A DNA stretch of 20,468 nucleotides from a virus. The notes under the pieces were generated by a model. The model searched no databases. It worked only from the letters and a program-made list of their open reading frames with translations, and had not been told where the DNA came from. The DNA is taken from positions 1-20,468 of the IMG/VR virus record IMGVR_UViG_3300017598_000114; one strand, 5' to 3'. The first letter of the stretch is position 1. Each line of letters opens with the position of its first letter. Positions 11,199 to 19,201 of this stretch are shown here, one piece after another. Made by a program: the position numbers and the translations under genes.

Positions 11199-11203
11199 TC
11201 GTA

Positions 11204-11271
11204 TTCATATAGTTTAAGTTTCCCCTAGCATAAAACTCTAAACTGTTTGTTCAAAGTGCTAGGGGTTTTTT
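11204..11271 (+). ncRNA. Candidate plus-strand small RNA, about 68 nt
   Basis: If transcription starts near 11204, the RNA ends at the plus-strand terminator (stem 11222-11230/11257-11265, six Ts). Its leader AGTTTAAGTTT (11211-11221) is complementary to AAACTCTAAACT (11233-11244) in the terminator loop, 11 pairs with one bulged C. That pairing can form a pseudoknot or replace the terminator stem, as in an attenuator. It lies between the metallophosphoesterase and holin genes and runs against all protein genes, so it could also act as antisense to the lysis transcript. Confidence 0.45.
11222..11271 (+). terminator. Hairpin plus T-run terminator on the plus strand
   Basis: CCCCTAGCA (11222-11230) pairs with TGCTAGGGG (11257-11265), a perfect 9-bp stem with a 26-nt loop, then six Ts (11266-11271). 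On the minus strand the hairpin is followed by AAAC, so it is poor as an end for the metallophosphoesterase transcript, whose stop codon (11270-11272) touches the T-run. Confidence 0.7.
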
Positions 11272-12022
11272 ATAACTCCATAGGGACGTTAATAGGTGTT
11301 TTACCGTTGTCTAAAACAACACCACAAGCTACTGCTTCTTTTTTACCTCCTTGCATATAACCCATAGCATAAGACTTAGAATCAATTCCACAACCTACAC
11401 TCATAGCAAAGATACGTCTAGTCTTGCCAAACATCCACTCAGTATAAAGGTCTGTATGAAAGTGTCCTGTAACCGTACTCATCATATCTCTTTTAGCGGC
11501 TGTCTTTGCTTTACTACTTTTATCACCATGAACATATCTAACAGAGTTATAAATAACCTCATTAGTAAAGTTCCAGTCTGGTGTGTTTAAAACGTCTTTA
11601 TATTCCTTAATCCACTTGGTAGGTATTGCACTTGATTGAGCCTTACGCATTATTATTCTATCGTGATTTCCTATTAATACATCTGCTTTAGGAAAAGCTT
11701 TATACCATTTGCTTATCTTTTTAATAGCGAACTCTAATTCATCTTGACCGCCTAAACCGTTACTATCTGTTTCGTGATAACTTGAATAATGATTGTCTAT
11801 AATGTCTCCTATAAAGATAACTCTATTACAGGCGTACTTATTATATGTATAAATACAGTGTTCTAAATAACCATCTAAACAAAAAGGTTCGTGTAAATCA
11901 CCAATAACTAAAACGTTTTCTGTGTCTGAATCAACACCTTGTTTGAGACTTCGATAATAAGTAATCAATCCTACTTCATCATCTTTTAATCTCATTCTTT
12001 CGTTGCGTCTTCCTTTTTCCAT
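11270..12022 (-). CDS. Calcineurin-like metallophosphoesterase
   Basis: This 250-aa protein has all five motifs of the binuclear metallophosphoesterase family: GDLHE (D42, H44), GDIIDNH (D73), GNHDR (N119, H120), YVHGD (H165) and TGHFHT (H187, H189). These bind two divalent metals and hydrolyse phosphoesters of nucleotides, nucleic acids or proteins. The nearest general types are the phage lambda PP and YfcE-like enzymes. Full catalytic residues suggest an active enzyme. It lies inside the lysis block, between endolysin and holin, an uncommon site for such a gene; its substrate is not known. The final residues (TPINVPMEL) run into the terminator-like element at 11222-11271. Confidence 0.92.
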   Translation of the reverse strand: MEKGRRNERMRLKDDEVGLITYYRSLKQGVDSDTENVLVIGDLHEPFCLDGYLEHCIYTYNKYACNRVIFIGDIIDNHYSSYHETDSNGLGGQDELEFAIKKISKWYKAFPKADVLIGNHDRIIMRKAQSSAIPTKWIKEYKDVLNTPDWNFTNEVIYNSVRYVHGDKSSKAKTAAKRDMMSTVTGHFHTDLYTEWMFGKTRRIFAMSVGCGIDSKSYAMGYMQGGKKEAVACGVVLDNGKTPINVPMEL

Positions 12023-12052
12023 AATGTTTGATTTTCCGCAATATACTAAAAA

Positions 12053-12487
12053 TTACGGTTTTATGTAGCGAACATTGTTAAGTTCCGTATTTTCCACGCT
12101 CACATGAAGCCATGTTTTTGTATATTTAAAGTCTTCAATCACCCTCAATCCGAACTCAAAATAATAAGCAGCGTTATCTGCTACGTGTTGTTGAAGTTTC
12201 TTTATATCCTTAGTGTGTAAGTCTGCACATAAGCCGTAGTAATGTCTTGACCTATTAAGCTTTCCTAAAGGGTTTTTATAGTCTCTTAAACCGCTATTCT
12301 TTAGTTTGCCTCCTGTTGCCCATGTATTGATATAAATAGGTTCTCCGTAGGTTTCTCTAATCGCCTGGACTAACTTAACTAGTTGAGGGTTTAAATACCA
12401 GATAGAAGCGGATTCAAATTGCTTATAGATTACAGGATGAATGAACTCATCTAAATAAAAGTTATCACTAACTGAAATTCTTTTCAT
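12053..12487 (-). CDS. Peptidase M15-like endolysin
   Basis: This 144-aa protein fits the M15_3 type of zinc peptidases that cut peptidoglycan cross-links. The metal site is H82-x6-D89 (RHYYGLCADLH) and H128 in TWLHVS. INTWATGG at 53-60 is the substrate-side strand with a T-G-G turn, and SGLRD at 65-69 carries the conserved Arg. No signal peptide or membrane segment is present, so it needs a holin to reach the wall; a holin candidate is encoded downstream. Length is normal for a single-domain phage endolysin. It shares one base with the upstream gene (TAATG). Confidence 0.9.
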   Translation of the reverse strand: MKRISVSDNFYLDEFIHPVIYKQFESASIWYLNPQLVKLVQAIRETYGEPIYINTWATGGKLKNSGLRDYKNPLGKLNRSRHYYGLCADLHTKDIKKLQQHVADNAAYYFEFGLRVIEDFKYTKTWLHVSVENTELNNVRYIKP

Positions 12488-12786
12488 TATTTAGCTTTAA
12501 GTAGTAGGTCTAATTTTTCGTCTATTCTAGCTAGAGCAAGCTTTAAACTTTCGTTGATCTCTCTTTGCTTTTCTTCTCTAGTATGTAATGCTGTAAACTT
12601 TTTAAACATTGTTCTTTCGTTTTTTTCTATCCGATCTAAATTACTTGCTATTTTTTGTTCTGTTAATGCGTGTTGCATGTCTTGTTTTTTTAAGTACTCT
12701 ACATCTGTTAGCACCTTCTTTAGAAAGTAACCTGCAACCGCTAAAAGCCCTGCTAAAATATATGTTATTATTTCTTCGTGTTCCAT
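12487..12786 (-). CDS. Membrane-anchored coiled-coil protein, lysis-associated
   Basis: This 99-aa protein has one hydrophobic N-terminal segment (IITYILAGLLAVAGYFL, residues 6-22) followed by a long charged coiled coil (KIASNLDRIEKNERTMFKKF, then REINESLKLALARIDEKLDL). The form resembles Rz-like or XhlA-like lysis accessory proteins, though XhlA has its membrane segment at the C-terminus. It lies directly before the endolysin and shares one base with it, so co-expression is certain. A holin role is possible but only one membrane pass is seen. There is a 40-nt A/T-rich gap upstream. Confidence 0.68.
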   Translation of the reverse strand: MEHEEIITYILAGLLAVAGYFLKKVLTDVEYLKKQDMQHALTEQKIASNLDRIEKNERTMFKKFTALHTREEKQREINESLKLALARIDEKLDLLLKAK

Positions 12787-12826
12787 TGTGCTAAAGTAAA
12801 CTATTTATTTTTATAGGTGTTTATAC

Positions 12827-14470
12827 TTAACTGTTGTATGCGTTGGATATTGCTGTTGTTTCTCCATTCCCTAAACTATCACCTAATACACATACCTTTT
12901 CTACTCCCGTCCACCCTAACGTGTCTAATACTGTAGCTACTGCAATACCGTATTGAGTATATCCAGTAGAGCTAAAGTGAATACCGTCTGCGCTAATCCA
13001 AGAAGAATAAGGGGCTGATTGACCGTCTATAAAGTACTGGAATGTATCTATAAATGTCACACTTTCTGCTGTTGCTACATCATTTGCCTTAGTTACATAC
13101 AAAGGTATAACCGCCTCAACTCCTACATCTGCCTCGTTGAAATCCCAACCGCTTTCAGGAGTAGGATTCTCAGGGTCACCACTTAACATAGCTCCAATAG
13201 TTGAATCATAATCTTTTGCAGCTTGTAAAATAGATGTAACCATAGACCCACTAAAGGCTATTATAGGTGTTATCCCTGCTGTTTTTAATTTTTGTATCAC
13301 ATCTGTTAAAGCTGTTTCGTATTCGTCAGCCGTTAAGAAGTTCCCAACATTAGCAACGTCATTTGTTATAGTTGTAATAATTGCGTGTGTATATCCCTCT
13401 GGGTTATGGTCGCCTACGTTATAAAGTTCTGCTATTTGATAGTCTACTGTGCCTACTGTGTAATCACCAGGGGCGGCATTTATGTTTGTTTGTAATGCTG
13501 CGGTTGAACGTGCTGAAACGCTTAAACTGTTAAACGTTATAAATCCAACTGGAGGCGGGATTACTGCCGTCCACATTGTATCATTAATATAACTCAATCC
13601 TCCTGATGCTGTTATAGTCAAAACTGTTGAATCGTCTACGCTTGTTAAACTAGCTCCAGACCCTTCATCTATCAGCCACTCATTATCTCCATCATGGTAA
13701 TAATATAAATAGCCTGCCGTTCCAAATCCTCCTGTCACATAAATACTATCCACTAAGAAATTACCAGATTTATTAAATAAATATTGTGCAGATTCATCCC
13801 CGTCCACAAAATAAACGTCATCTGAACCATCTCTGTAAAATTCTAAAATTCTCCTATCTGCTAAATCCAAAGTAGGTGATAATAACGGAGAAGATAATAA
13901 ACCACCTCCATTGATGTTTGCTCTGATTTTATTTAAACTAAAACTCAATAGTATTCTATTAGACGAGCCACCGTTCTGTCCTACTAAACCAGTAGAGCCG
14001 CTTGCATCTGTAAGCCCTTGAATCCCTACCTTTATATTGAAAGTGCCTGTATAAGTTTTAGTAGAAGGATAAGCTATTCTGTCGCTATCTGCGAATAAGA
14101 GTCCTTGTTGTACTTCTGTTGTTGTGATGCTTGATTGATTCTCTCCTATAATTGAGTCGGTTGTTTCATCAACTCCAATATAAGCGTTTACTCTATAATC
14201 ATATTCTGTGTCTGACGCTACCGTAGTATCTGTGTAAACTCCAACTGCTTCTGCGATAGTTCCCAAAGCCGTACCCCACGAACCGCCAACACTAGTTAAA
14301 CGTCTATACACTTTATATCCGTCTACTGATTCTGCTACGTCAGTCCAAGATACAACGACCTCAGTAATGACTAACTCACTAAGTGAAATATCTTGAGGTG
14401 TGCTTATTGCTACAGAACCCTCCCCTGCTGACATACCGCCTGCGCTATATCTAAACCCGAATCCGTACAT
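12827..14470 (-). CDS. Fibronectin-III plus permuted SGNH hydrolase surface/tail protein
   Basis: In this 547-aa protein residues 21-117 form a fibronectin type III domain (SELVITEVVVSWTDVAESVD, then GYKVYRRL). About 120-300 is a beta-rich, lectin-like sandwich (TGTFNIKVGIQGLTDASGS). About 308-547 is an SGNH/GDSL hydrolase whose blocks come in a changed order: TND (369-371, block III), then DGIH (D495, H498, block V), and last GDSL (530-533, S532, block I). The triad Ser/Asp/His is all present but the nucleophile strand lies at the C-terminus, suggesting circular permutation. Such enzymes deacetylate or de-esterify surface glycans. With FnIII it is likely a tail or baseplate protein that binds and trims host polysaccharide. 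It shares one base with the 94-aa gene (TAATG). Confidence 0.8.
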   Translation of the reverse strand: MYGFGFRYSAGGMSAGEGSVAISTPQDISLSELVITEVVVSWTDVAESVDGYKVYRRLTSVGGSWGTALGTIAEAVGVYTDTTVASDTEYDYRVNAYIGVDETTDSIIGENQSSITTTEVQQGLLFADSDRIAYPSTKTYTGTFNIKVGIQGLTDASGSTGLVGQNGGSSNRILLSFSLNKIRANINGGGLLSSPLLSPTLDLADRRILEFYRDGSDDVYFVDGDESAQYLFNKSGNFLVDSIYVTGGFGTAGYLYYYHDGDNEWLIDEGSGASLTSVDDSTVLTITASGGLSYINDTMWTAVIPPPVGFITFNSLSVSARSTAALQTNINAAPGDYTVGTVDYQIAELYNVGDHNPEGYTHAIITTITNDVANVGNFLTADEYETALTDVIQKLKTAGITPIIAFSGSMVTSILQAAKDYDSTIGAMLSGDPENPTPESGWDFNEADVGVEAVIPLYVTKANDVATAESVTFIDTFQYFIDGQSAPYSSWISADGIHFSSTGYTQYGIAVATVLDTLGWTGVEKVCVLGDSLGNGETTAISNAYNS

Positions 14471-14754
14471 TATATCCCTACCCCTCTAATTGCTGCAACC
14501 GATCCGCTAGTTAACGTTATTGCGCTAAAGTAATCTCCACCTATTGTAGTAATTAAAGTACCTGCTTTAACTGCTGTTGCTGCTGTTGAAATATAATCCG
14601 CCTTAACGTCTGTTCCTGTAACTTCGTTTACTTCTAATCTAGCTATTACGCTATCTTCTGCAACATAGAAGCCTGACCATTGTCCTGTAGCTTCGTCTGT
14701 GTCGTTAATATAAAAGACTCCGTCAATCGCAGCCATAAAATTTGTTCCTGTCAT
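14470..14754 (-). CDS. 94-aa small structural protein, unknown
   Basis: This protein is mostly beta-rich (DGVFYINDTDEATGQWSGFY, then DSVIARLEVNEV) with many Gly, Thr and Ala residues and a C-terminal AITLTSGSVAAIRGVGI. No family is recognised. Its place between the neck protein and the surface hydrolase suggests a virion component such as a decoration or tail-attachment protein. It starts after an A-rich leader (AAATAAAAACAAA-ATG). Confidence 0.68.
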   Translation of the reverse strand: MTGTNFMAAIDGVFYINDTDEATGQWSGFYVAEDSVIARLEVNEVTGTDVKADYISTAATAVKAGTLITTIGGDYFSAITLTSGSVAAIRGVGI

Positions 14755-14765
14755 TTTGTTTTTAT

Positions 14766-16160
14766 TTAGTAGTGGTTTCTTATCGCCACTGATATTATAC
14801 CTGTGTTTGCTGTGGTTGGACTAAAATTATTAAACCAACTACCTGCTGCAAATGTTAAATTTCTTCTCCAGAAAAAAGCACTTGATGAGGATGAATTTAA
14901 TAACCAAATATTATTCTGACTCCATGAGTGAAAAGAAGTAAACACATTACTAAAACTTCCTTCCCCTACTAAGGTATTTGTTACATCCATAATAGACAAC
15001 ATTCTATAATCACTAAACCCACCGAAAGAAAAGGATTGCATTTCTGTCGCATGGGTTTCCCAGCTTTTACTGCCGTTGATAGCATCTGACATCACTACAC
15101 CATAACCCGTATAGTGGTCTATAACATAATCAACTATCTCACCGCCTGACCCGTCAACGGTTTGCCCACCTTCTGAGTTTGTTATTCTGTTTAAGTTTCC
15201 AAAGTCATTATTGATAAGTAGTTTAGTTGAATCTGTTGGGTCTAATATTGGCGCAACTCCTGTAACATTATAGTCGAATTTAGTGTCATTTGCTAAGTAC
15301 CAACCTAAATCATAATTTCTATTGTTTTGGTTTTTAACTATCCATCCGTTACGAACGTAAGCAATACCACTAACTGAATCTGGAATAGTTCCTTCAAATA
15401 AAGTAGCACTATCTGAAACCTCAGTAACTACTACAGGGTCGCCATTAGCATATTCTATTTGAAAGTCTTTTGTAGTTCCTCCTGCTATATCTGTTTTAGC
15501 ATCTCCATTAACTTCGTTACCTGCTGGACTTCCTGCCGTATTAACAACCCAATTAGCGCCAACTTTAGAACCTACTGGGTTGTCATCTTGGTCTATTACT
15601 GGTATATCTTCGTCTACTCCACAAGCAGCCGTTACAAATGTACTTCCGTTGATTGTTATAACTACATTAGAACTTGGTGCAGGGTCTACACCTGACATAG
15701 GTATAATACAAGAATTGTAGTTAAAAGGTTGGGTTAATTTAATATCTACAAAACATCCCGTAACTCTATCCTCTAGTTGATCGGTTATAGTTGTAATGTT
15801 GAAATTTCTTTCAATGTCTAGTAAAGCGTTGTTCTTGTCTTGAACCCAAAAACTTATTAAGTCTTGGCATACTTGAACCATGTTAGACTTAACCTCATTC
15901 TCGTTAGTGTATTGTAAGTCTGTACCACGTTCTTTTATTGTAGGTACTAAATCAAGAAAGTAAATTCTCCAACCCATTACATACATTCCGTCTGGTGCGG
16001 TGTGGGGTAAATCCTCCATCCACATCAAAGGGTATTTAAACGTAGCCTCTTGGTTGTGAGTTACTATATTATACCTCTCACCGTTTCCGAAGTTTTTTAG
16101 TGCGTAATGATTGTCCGCAAACGTTCGGTTTTGTTTTATTAGTTGATTGTAGGTTAGCAT
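14766..16160 (-). CDS. Neck/tail protein with DUF1566-like C-terminal domain
   Basis: This 464-aa protein looks modular. Residues 1-155 (MLTYNQLIKQNRTFADNHYA, then PLMWMEDLP and VKSNMVQVCQDLISFWVQ) resemble head-tail connector proteins of Bacteroidetes phages. Residues 160-240 are beta-rich with an Ig-like look (VVITINGSTF). Residues 320-464 resemble DUF1566 (C-type lectin-like): TGYGVVMSDAINGSKSWETH, GFSDYRMLSI (381-390), then a Trp/Ser/Asn-rich end (SSSSSAFFWRRNLTFAAGSW) closing with AIRNHY. A lectin-like end on a neck or tail protein suggests host-surface binding. Lectin folds at gene ends are also the usual target of diversity-generating retroelements, but no reverse transcriptase is in this window. 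Confidence 0.72.
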   Translation of the reverse strand: MLTYNQLIKQNRTFADNHYALKNFGNGERYNIVTHNQEATFKYPLMWMEDLPHTAPDGMYVMGWRIYFLDLVPTIKERGTDLQYTNENEVKSNMVQVCQDLISFWVQDKNNALLDIERNFNITTITDQLEDRVTGCFVDIKLTQPFNYNSCIIPMSGVDPAPSSNVVITINGSTFVTAACGVDEDIPVIDQDDNPVGSKVGANWVVNTAGSPAGNEVNGDAKTDIAGGTTKDFQIEYANGDPVVVTEVSDSATLFEGTIPDSVSGIAYVRNGWIVKNQNNRNYDLGWYLANDTKFDYNVTGVAPILDPTDSTKLLINNDFGNLNRITNSEGGQTVDGSGGEIVDYVIDHYTGYGVVMSDAINGSKSWETHATEMQSFSFGGFSDYRMLSIMDVTNTLVGEGSFSNVFTSFHSWSQNNIWLLNSSSSSAFFWRRNLTFAAGSWFNNFSPTTANTGIISVAIRNHY

Positions 16161-16190
16161 AATATTTAACTAATTTCTTTTCTATTTTCT

Positions 16191-16709
16191 TCATTTATCT
16201 ATCTCTGATAAGTAAACACTCACGGTATTATCTATGTTATGCGCTCTTACCTCATCTGAAGTAGTGTAAGTTGTGTAAAGTGGATAGTCTGAACTATTAG
16301 CACATAAATAACGCTCTATCTTTTCTGCGTATCTTTCCGCTTTCATTTGGTAGAAGTCTTTTAAGTATCTATGTTCTTTAAAGTCAATAGGATTAGAAAA
16401 CTCGCTTCTATCATTTAAAACAGATTTATTTCTAAACTTATAAAGCAAAGAAACTTGAGCGTCTGTCATTACATATTTTAACAAACAAGGCGCAATATAA
16501 TCGTTAACCAATGTAAGATTTAAAGCAGTTAAAGTGTCTGCTACTACTTGTGTTTTTAATTCACTATACAAAGGACTTCCTATAATGTCTTGAATGTATA
16601 ACTCTTGAGCATCCCAAACCGACGGTCTAATAAGTTTCCAATCTGTGTTCTCATCTACTTCAGTCTCCTCATAGAAGTATGTTTGGTCGAAAAATAATCC
16701 TCTAGCCAT
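16191..16709 (-). CDS. DUF6712-type head-tail connector protein
   Basis: This 172-aa helical protein matches the DUF6712 pattern found after portal genes in Bacteroidetes phages. IRPSVWDAQELYIQDIIGSP near residues 27-46 and LYSELKTQV are its N-terminal core, and the central helices hold YIAPCLLKYVMTDAQVSLLY. These correspond to the gp6/gp15-type adaptor that joins portal to tail. It starts 1 nt after the portal stop. The 30-nt gap after it carries no signal. Confidence 0.78.
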   Translation of the reverse strand: MARGLFFDQTYFYEETEVDENTDWKLIRPSVWDAQELYIQDIIGSPLYSELKTQVVADTLTALNLTLVNDYIAPCLLKYVMTDAQVSLLYKFRNKSVLNDRSEFSNPIDFKEHRYLKDFYQMKAERYAEKIERYLCANSSDYPLYTTYTTSDEVRAHNIDNTVSVYLSEIDK

Positions 16710-16710
16710 G

Positions 16711-18549
16711 TTATTTCTTTTTTCTTACTAAGTGAGCCTCGAATACGTGTCTACAAAATGGTACGTGTCTATCTGTTCCAGGTATTGTGTACCATCCACC
16801 TCTTGAAGTGAACACATCTAAGCCCATTCCGTTATTCATTAACTTAATATCTTGTAAAGTCCAAGATTTAAACTTAGATTGTACTACTAAGCTCTTACAG
16901 AAGTCTCTTGTAGTGTCTATTACATCACCTCCCGAAACGTCCGAGCGTTTAGCATACTTATAAACTACAAAAACCTCTTCTTCATCTCTTACTACGTTCT
17001 TTTCTTCGTCTATTAAACCCTCATCTATTAAATTTAATAGCATTTGGTCTATTTCCTTTTCTGTTACATCTAAAAGCTCTGCTAACTCCTTTGTAGTTGC
17101 TTCTGGGTTGTTTTTAAGCACGTCTAAGAGTGTATTTTCCTTTTTAGTAGCAAAGTCATGAAGCATAGTAGTTGCTTGTTTCTCTGCGTCCTCTGTGTTT
17201 AAAGCAAATAGTTCTTTTTTACCTAAAAACGTAAAGTTTTCGTCTAAAGTTCCACACTCAGAAAAAGCTTGTATAATTTTTTCGTCTTTAGATAGTTGAA
17301 TAAAAGTATTAGTTTCTTTTGCTATTATATCTCCATCTTCTACTTCTTCGTACCCTGCTCTTAGTCTTCTTTCGTTTGTTGTTAGGATAGCAGCTAATTC
17401 TGCTTCTGATACTTCCGCTTGTAGTGGGTCTAGTCTCTCAATAGTTAACTTACCTCTTATTTCGTTGAATGTTTTAACAGCGTTAACGTGCTGTTCAATA
17501 ATCATTTGTTTACCTCTAACGTAATACGTCTGAAAGTCTTCTATTGCTATTCTCTTTTCGTCTGCGTTGTTATTAAATCCAGACTCACCTTTTAAACCTA
17601 CCACAACAGGGTCTACTGTATGACCGCTAAAGATTTCCTCTCTAATTTGGTTATTTAGATTTATGTACCTATCGTCTTGACCGTTTGCAGGTAATGGTGT
17701 TACTTCTACACCTGAATCTTTGTCTTCGTTAAAAGAAAGAATCGGATCGCCTGCATTGTCGCTTCCATGTTTAGATTTCTTCCAAGCCTTTTCTATTTTA
17801 GACTTCTGTTCGTTGCTTGGTTCTCCATTATAAAAGTTAACTAAATAAGAACCTGCAAAACCGTTTTTAGTATTGTTGTAGGTAAAGTTTCCTACTTCAT
17901 AATCTGCCGCAATATAAGGAACTGCTGCGGTGTACTCTGGTAATGGATAAGCGCAGTCTTCATCTGCTGAATAATAAACTATTTGTCTATCTGTTCCGCC
18001 CGTTTCCCAATCAAAAGGCTTAAATATTGTAAAGTCTTTGTTCTCTTCTGGCTTTCTTGCGCTCCAATCTGCGGTATAATAATATACAGGGTCTTTCTCT
18101 CTACCTTGTGCGTCATATTCTATCTTAGACCTTCTTAGGTTTCCGAAATTAATATAATGTGGCATAATCTTTTTCCCTGCCTTATCAAATATAACTTCGT
18201 AAGCAAAGCCGTTAAACTCTGTAAAGTTCTTAGCAATCTTTCTAGTAAATTCAGCGTCTTCTAGTTTAGCAGCAAAAGCTCTAATTTCTAACTTGTCTTC
18301 TGCACCGCTTCCAAAGTCGTCAGCTTTCCAACCTTTACCAGTTATAAAAAGATTCTTTCTGTTTAATATTGCTCTATGTTTAGAACTTGAATTGTAAAGC
18401 CAATCATAGTAAGCAGGTTGGTTATTCTTGTATTCTTTATCATTTCCCCATAGAACCCACTTAAACCGCTTTTCTTCTTTAAATACGGGTTGCTTATGAG
18501 CGTCAAACTTCATCAACTTACCGCTTTGACCTATTAAATAATTACCCAT
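16711..18549 (-). CDS. Portal-like protein with winged-helix-like segment
   Basis: In this 612-aa protein residues about 40-460 have a portal-type layout: NQPAYYDWLYNSSSKHRAIL at 43-62, the wing-region phrase NGFAYEVIFDKAGK at 113-126, and EEIFSGHTVDPVVVGLKG at 304-321, typical of portal proteins near their stem helices. Residues 471-520 (ENTLLDVLKNNPEATTKELA, then ELLDVTEKEIDQMLLNLIDE) read as a winged helix-turn-helix. The end (TTRDFCKSLV, 546-555; GGWYTIPGTDRHVPFCRH, 584-601) resembles the C-terminal part of minor head (MuF-like) proteins. So portal and minor head functions may be fused. The portal forms the DNA entry ring at one capsid vertex. It lies downstream of the capsid gene, opposite to the commonest order. 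Confidence 0.8.
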   Translation of the reverse strand: MGNYLIGQSGKLMKFDAHKQPVFKEEKRFKWVLWGNDKEYKNNQPAYYDWLYNSSSKHRAILNRKNLFITGKGWKADDFGSGAEDKLEIRAFAAKLEDAEFTRKIAKNFTEFNGFAYEVIFDKAGKKIMPHYINFGNLRRSKIEYDAQGREKDPVYYYTADWSARKPEENKDFTIFKPFDWETGGTDRQIVYYSADEDCAYPLPEYTAAVPYIAADYEVGNFTYNNTKNGFAGSYLVNFYNGEPSNEQKSKIEKAWKKSKHGSDNAGDPILSFNEDKDSGVEVTPLPANGQDDRYINLNNQIREEIFSGHTVDPVVVGLKGESGFNNNADEKRIAIEDFQTYYVRGKQMIIEQHVNAVKTFNEIRGKLTIERLDPLQAEVSEAELAAILTTNERRLRAGYEEVEDGDIIAKETNTFIQLSKDEKIIQAFSECGTLDENFTFLGKKELFALNTEDAEKQATTMLHDFATKKENTLLDVLKNNPEATTKELAELLDVTEKEIDQMLLNLIDEGLIDEEKNVVRDEEEVFVVYKYAKRSDVSGGDVIDTTRDFCKSLVVQSKFKSWTLQDIKLMNNGMGLDVFTSRGGWYTIPGTDRHVPFCRHVFEAHLVRKKK

Positions 18550-18949
18550 GTTCTACGTATGTTATATCTATTGAATGTTCTGTATAATTAGAGCTTTCAG
18601 AAGTTGAACTGATTAACCTCATAAAACCTCTTTGTACTATTCCATCTGCGCTATCAGGGTCTAAGTTAGTTGTTGAGGTTTGTTCGTAAACAATGTAATG
18701 GTACATACCTTCTCTACCTAAAATTAAACTCCCATTAGTTCTATCGTCTGCGCCTTCAGTTATAGTAAATAGATTAGCTCTATCTCTTGCTGCTCCAGGT
18801 GTACTTAAATCTGCGCTGATACAAGTATATTCTACGTTAGTACTATCACTTGTAAAAGCAAATAGATAAGTAGGACTGTCTAAAGTTGTCTTCTCTTCTA
18901 AAGTAAAAACAAGATTAGTATTAGCTTGCGCTTTCGTTAGTAAAATCAT
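18542..18949 (-). CDS. 135-aa structural protein, unknown
   Basis: This beta-rich protein contains PTYLFAFTSDSTNVEYTCIS, NGSLILGREGMYHYIVYEQT and DGIVQRGFMRLISS. The phrase EGMYHYIVYEQTS recurs in virion genes of Bacteroidetes phages but has no named function that I know. It lies just before the portal with an 8-nt overlap, and its first 29 nt overlap the preceding gene. A head or neck component is likely. Confidence 0.68.
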   Translation of the reverse strand: MILLTKAQANTNLVFTLEEKTTLDSPTYLFAFTSDSTNVEYTCISADLSTPGAARDRANLFTITEGADDRTNGSLILGREGMYHYIVYEQTSTTNLDPDSADGIVQRGFMRLISSTSESSNYTEHSIDITYVEHG

Positions 18950-19166
18950 ATAACTTCTTCTGTAATGTTTCTATCTTAGAATTACTTCTATAACTTACTC
19001 CAAGTTCATCTAGCTTATCTGTAATCTCTTTTTTTAAGTCAAATACATCTAAACCTAAAGTTCTATAAAACTTATATTGGCTAGGGTCTTGGCTTATGGT
19101 AGTAGTGAATACTAAACCGTTAAAAGTTACCGTATACTCCTTACCTATTTCATCTTCTTTTATCAT
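18921..19166 (-). CDS. 81-aa protein with HeH-like C-terminus
   Basis: I start it at the ATG 19164-19166 (MIKEDEIGKEYTVTFNGLVF). The longer frame up to 19205 would encode MVVCYYPF from inside a terminator stem and a promoter box. The C-terminal half (GLDVFDLKKEITDKLDELGV, then SNSKIETLQKKLYDF) has the L-x2-L-G-V/I ... K-x-E-x-L-x3-L pattern of HeH/LEM helices. The N-terminal half is beta-rich. It may be a small head-completion protein; that rests on its place between capsid and portal genes only. Confidence 0.7.
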   Translation of the reverse strand: MIKEDEIGKEYTVTFNGLVFTTTISQDPSQYKFYRTLGLDVFDLKKEITDKLDELGVSYRSNSKIETLQKKLYDFTNESAS

Positions 19167-19170
19167 AGTA

Positions 19171-19201
19171 TAAATATACAAAAAAGGGTAGTAGCATACA
19201 A
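19171..19201 (-). promoter_or_regulatory. Promoter after terminator, possible leaderless start
   Basis: TTG (19201-19199) is followed after 20 nt by TATATTTA (19178-19171), and the ATG at 19166 lies 4 nt further on. Transcription would start at or beside the ATG. The spacer contains the 3' arm and T-run of the terminator before it. Confidence 0.45.
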
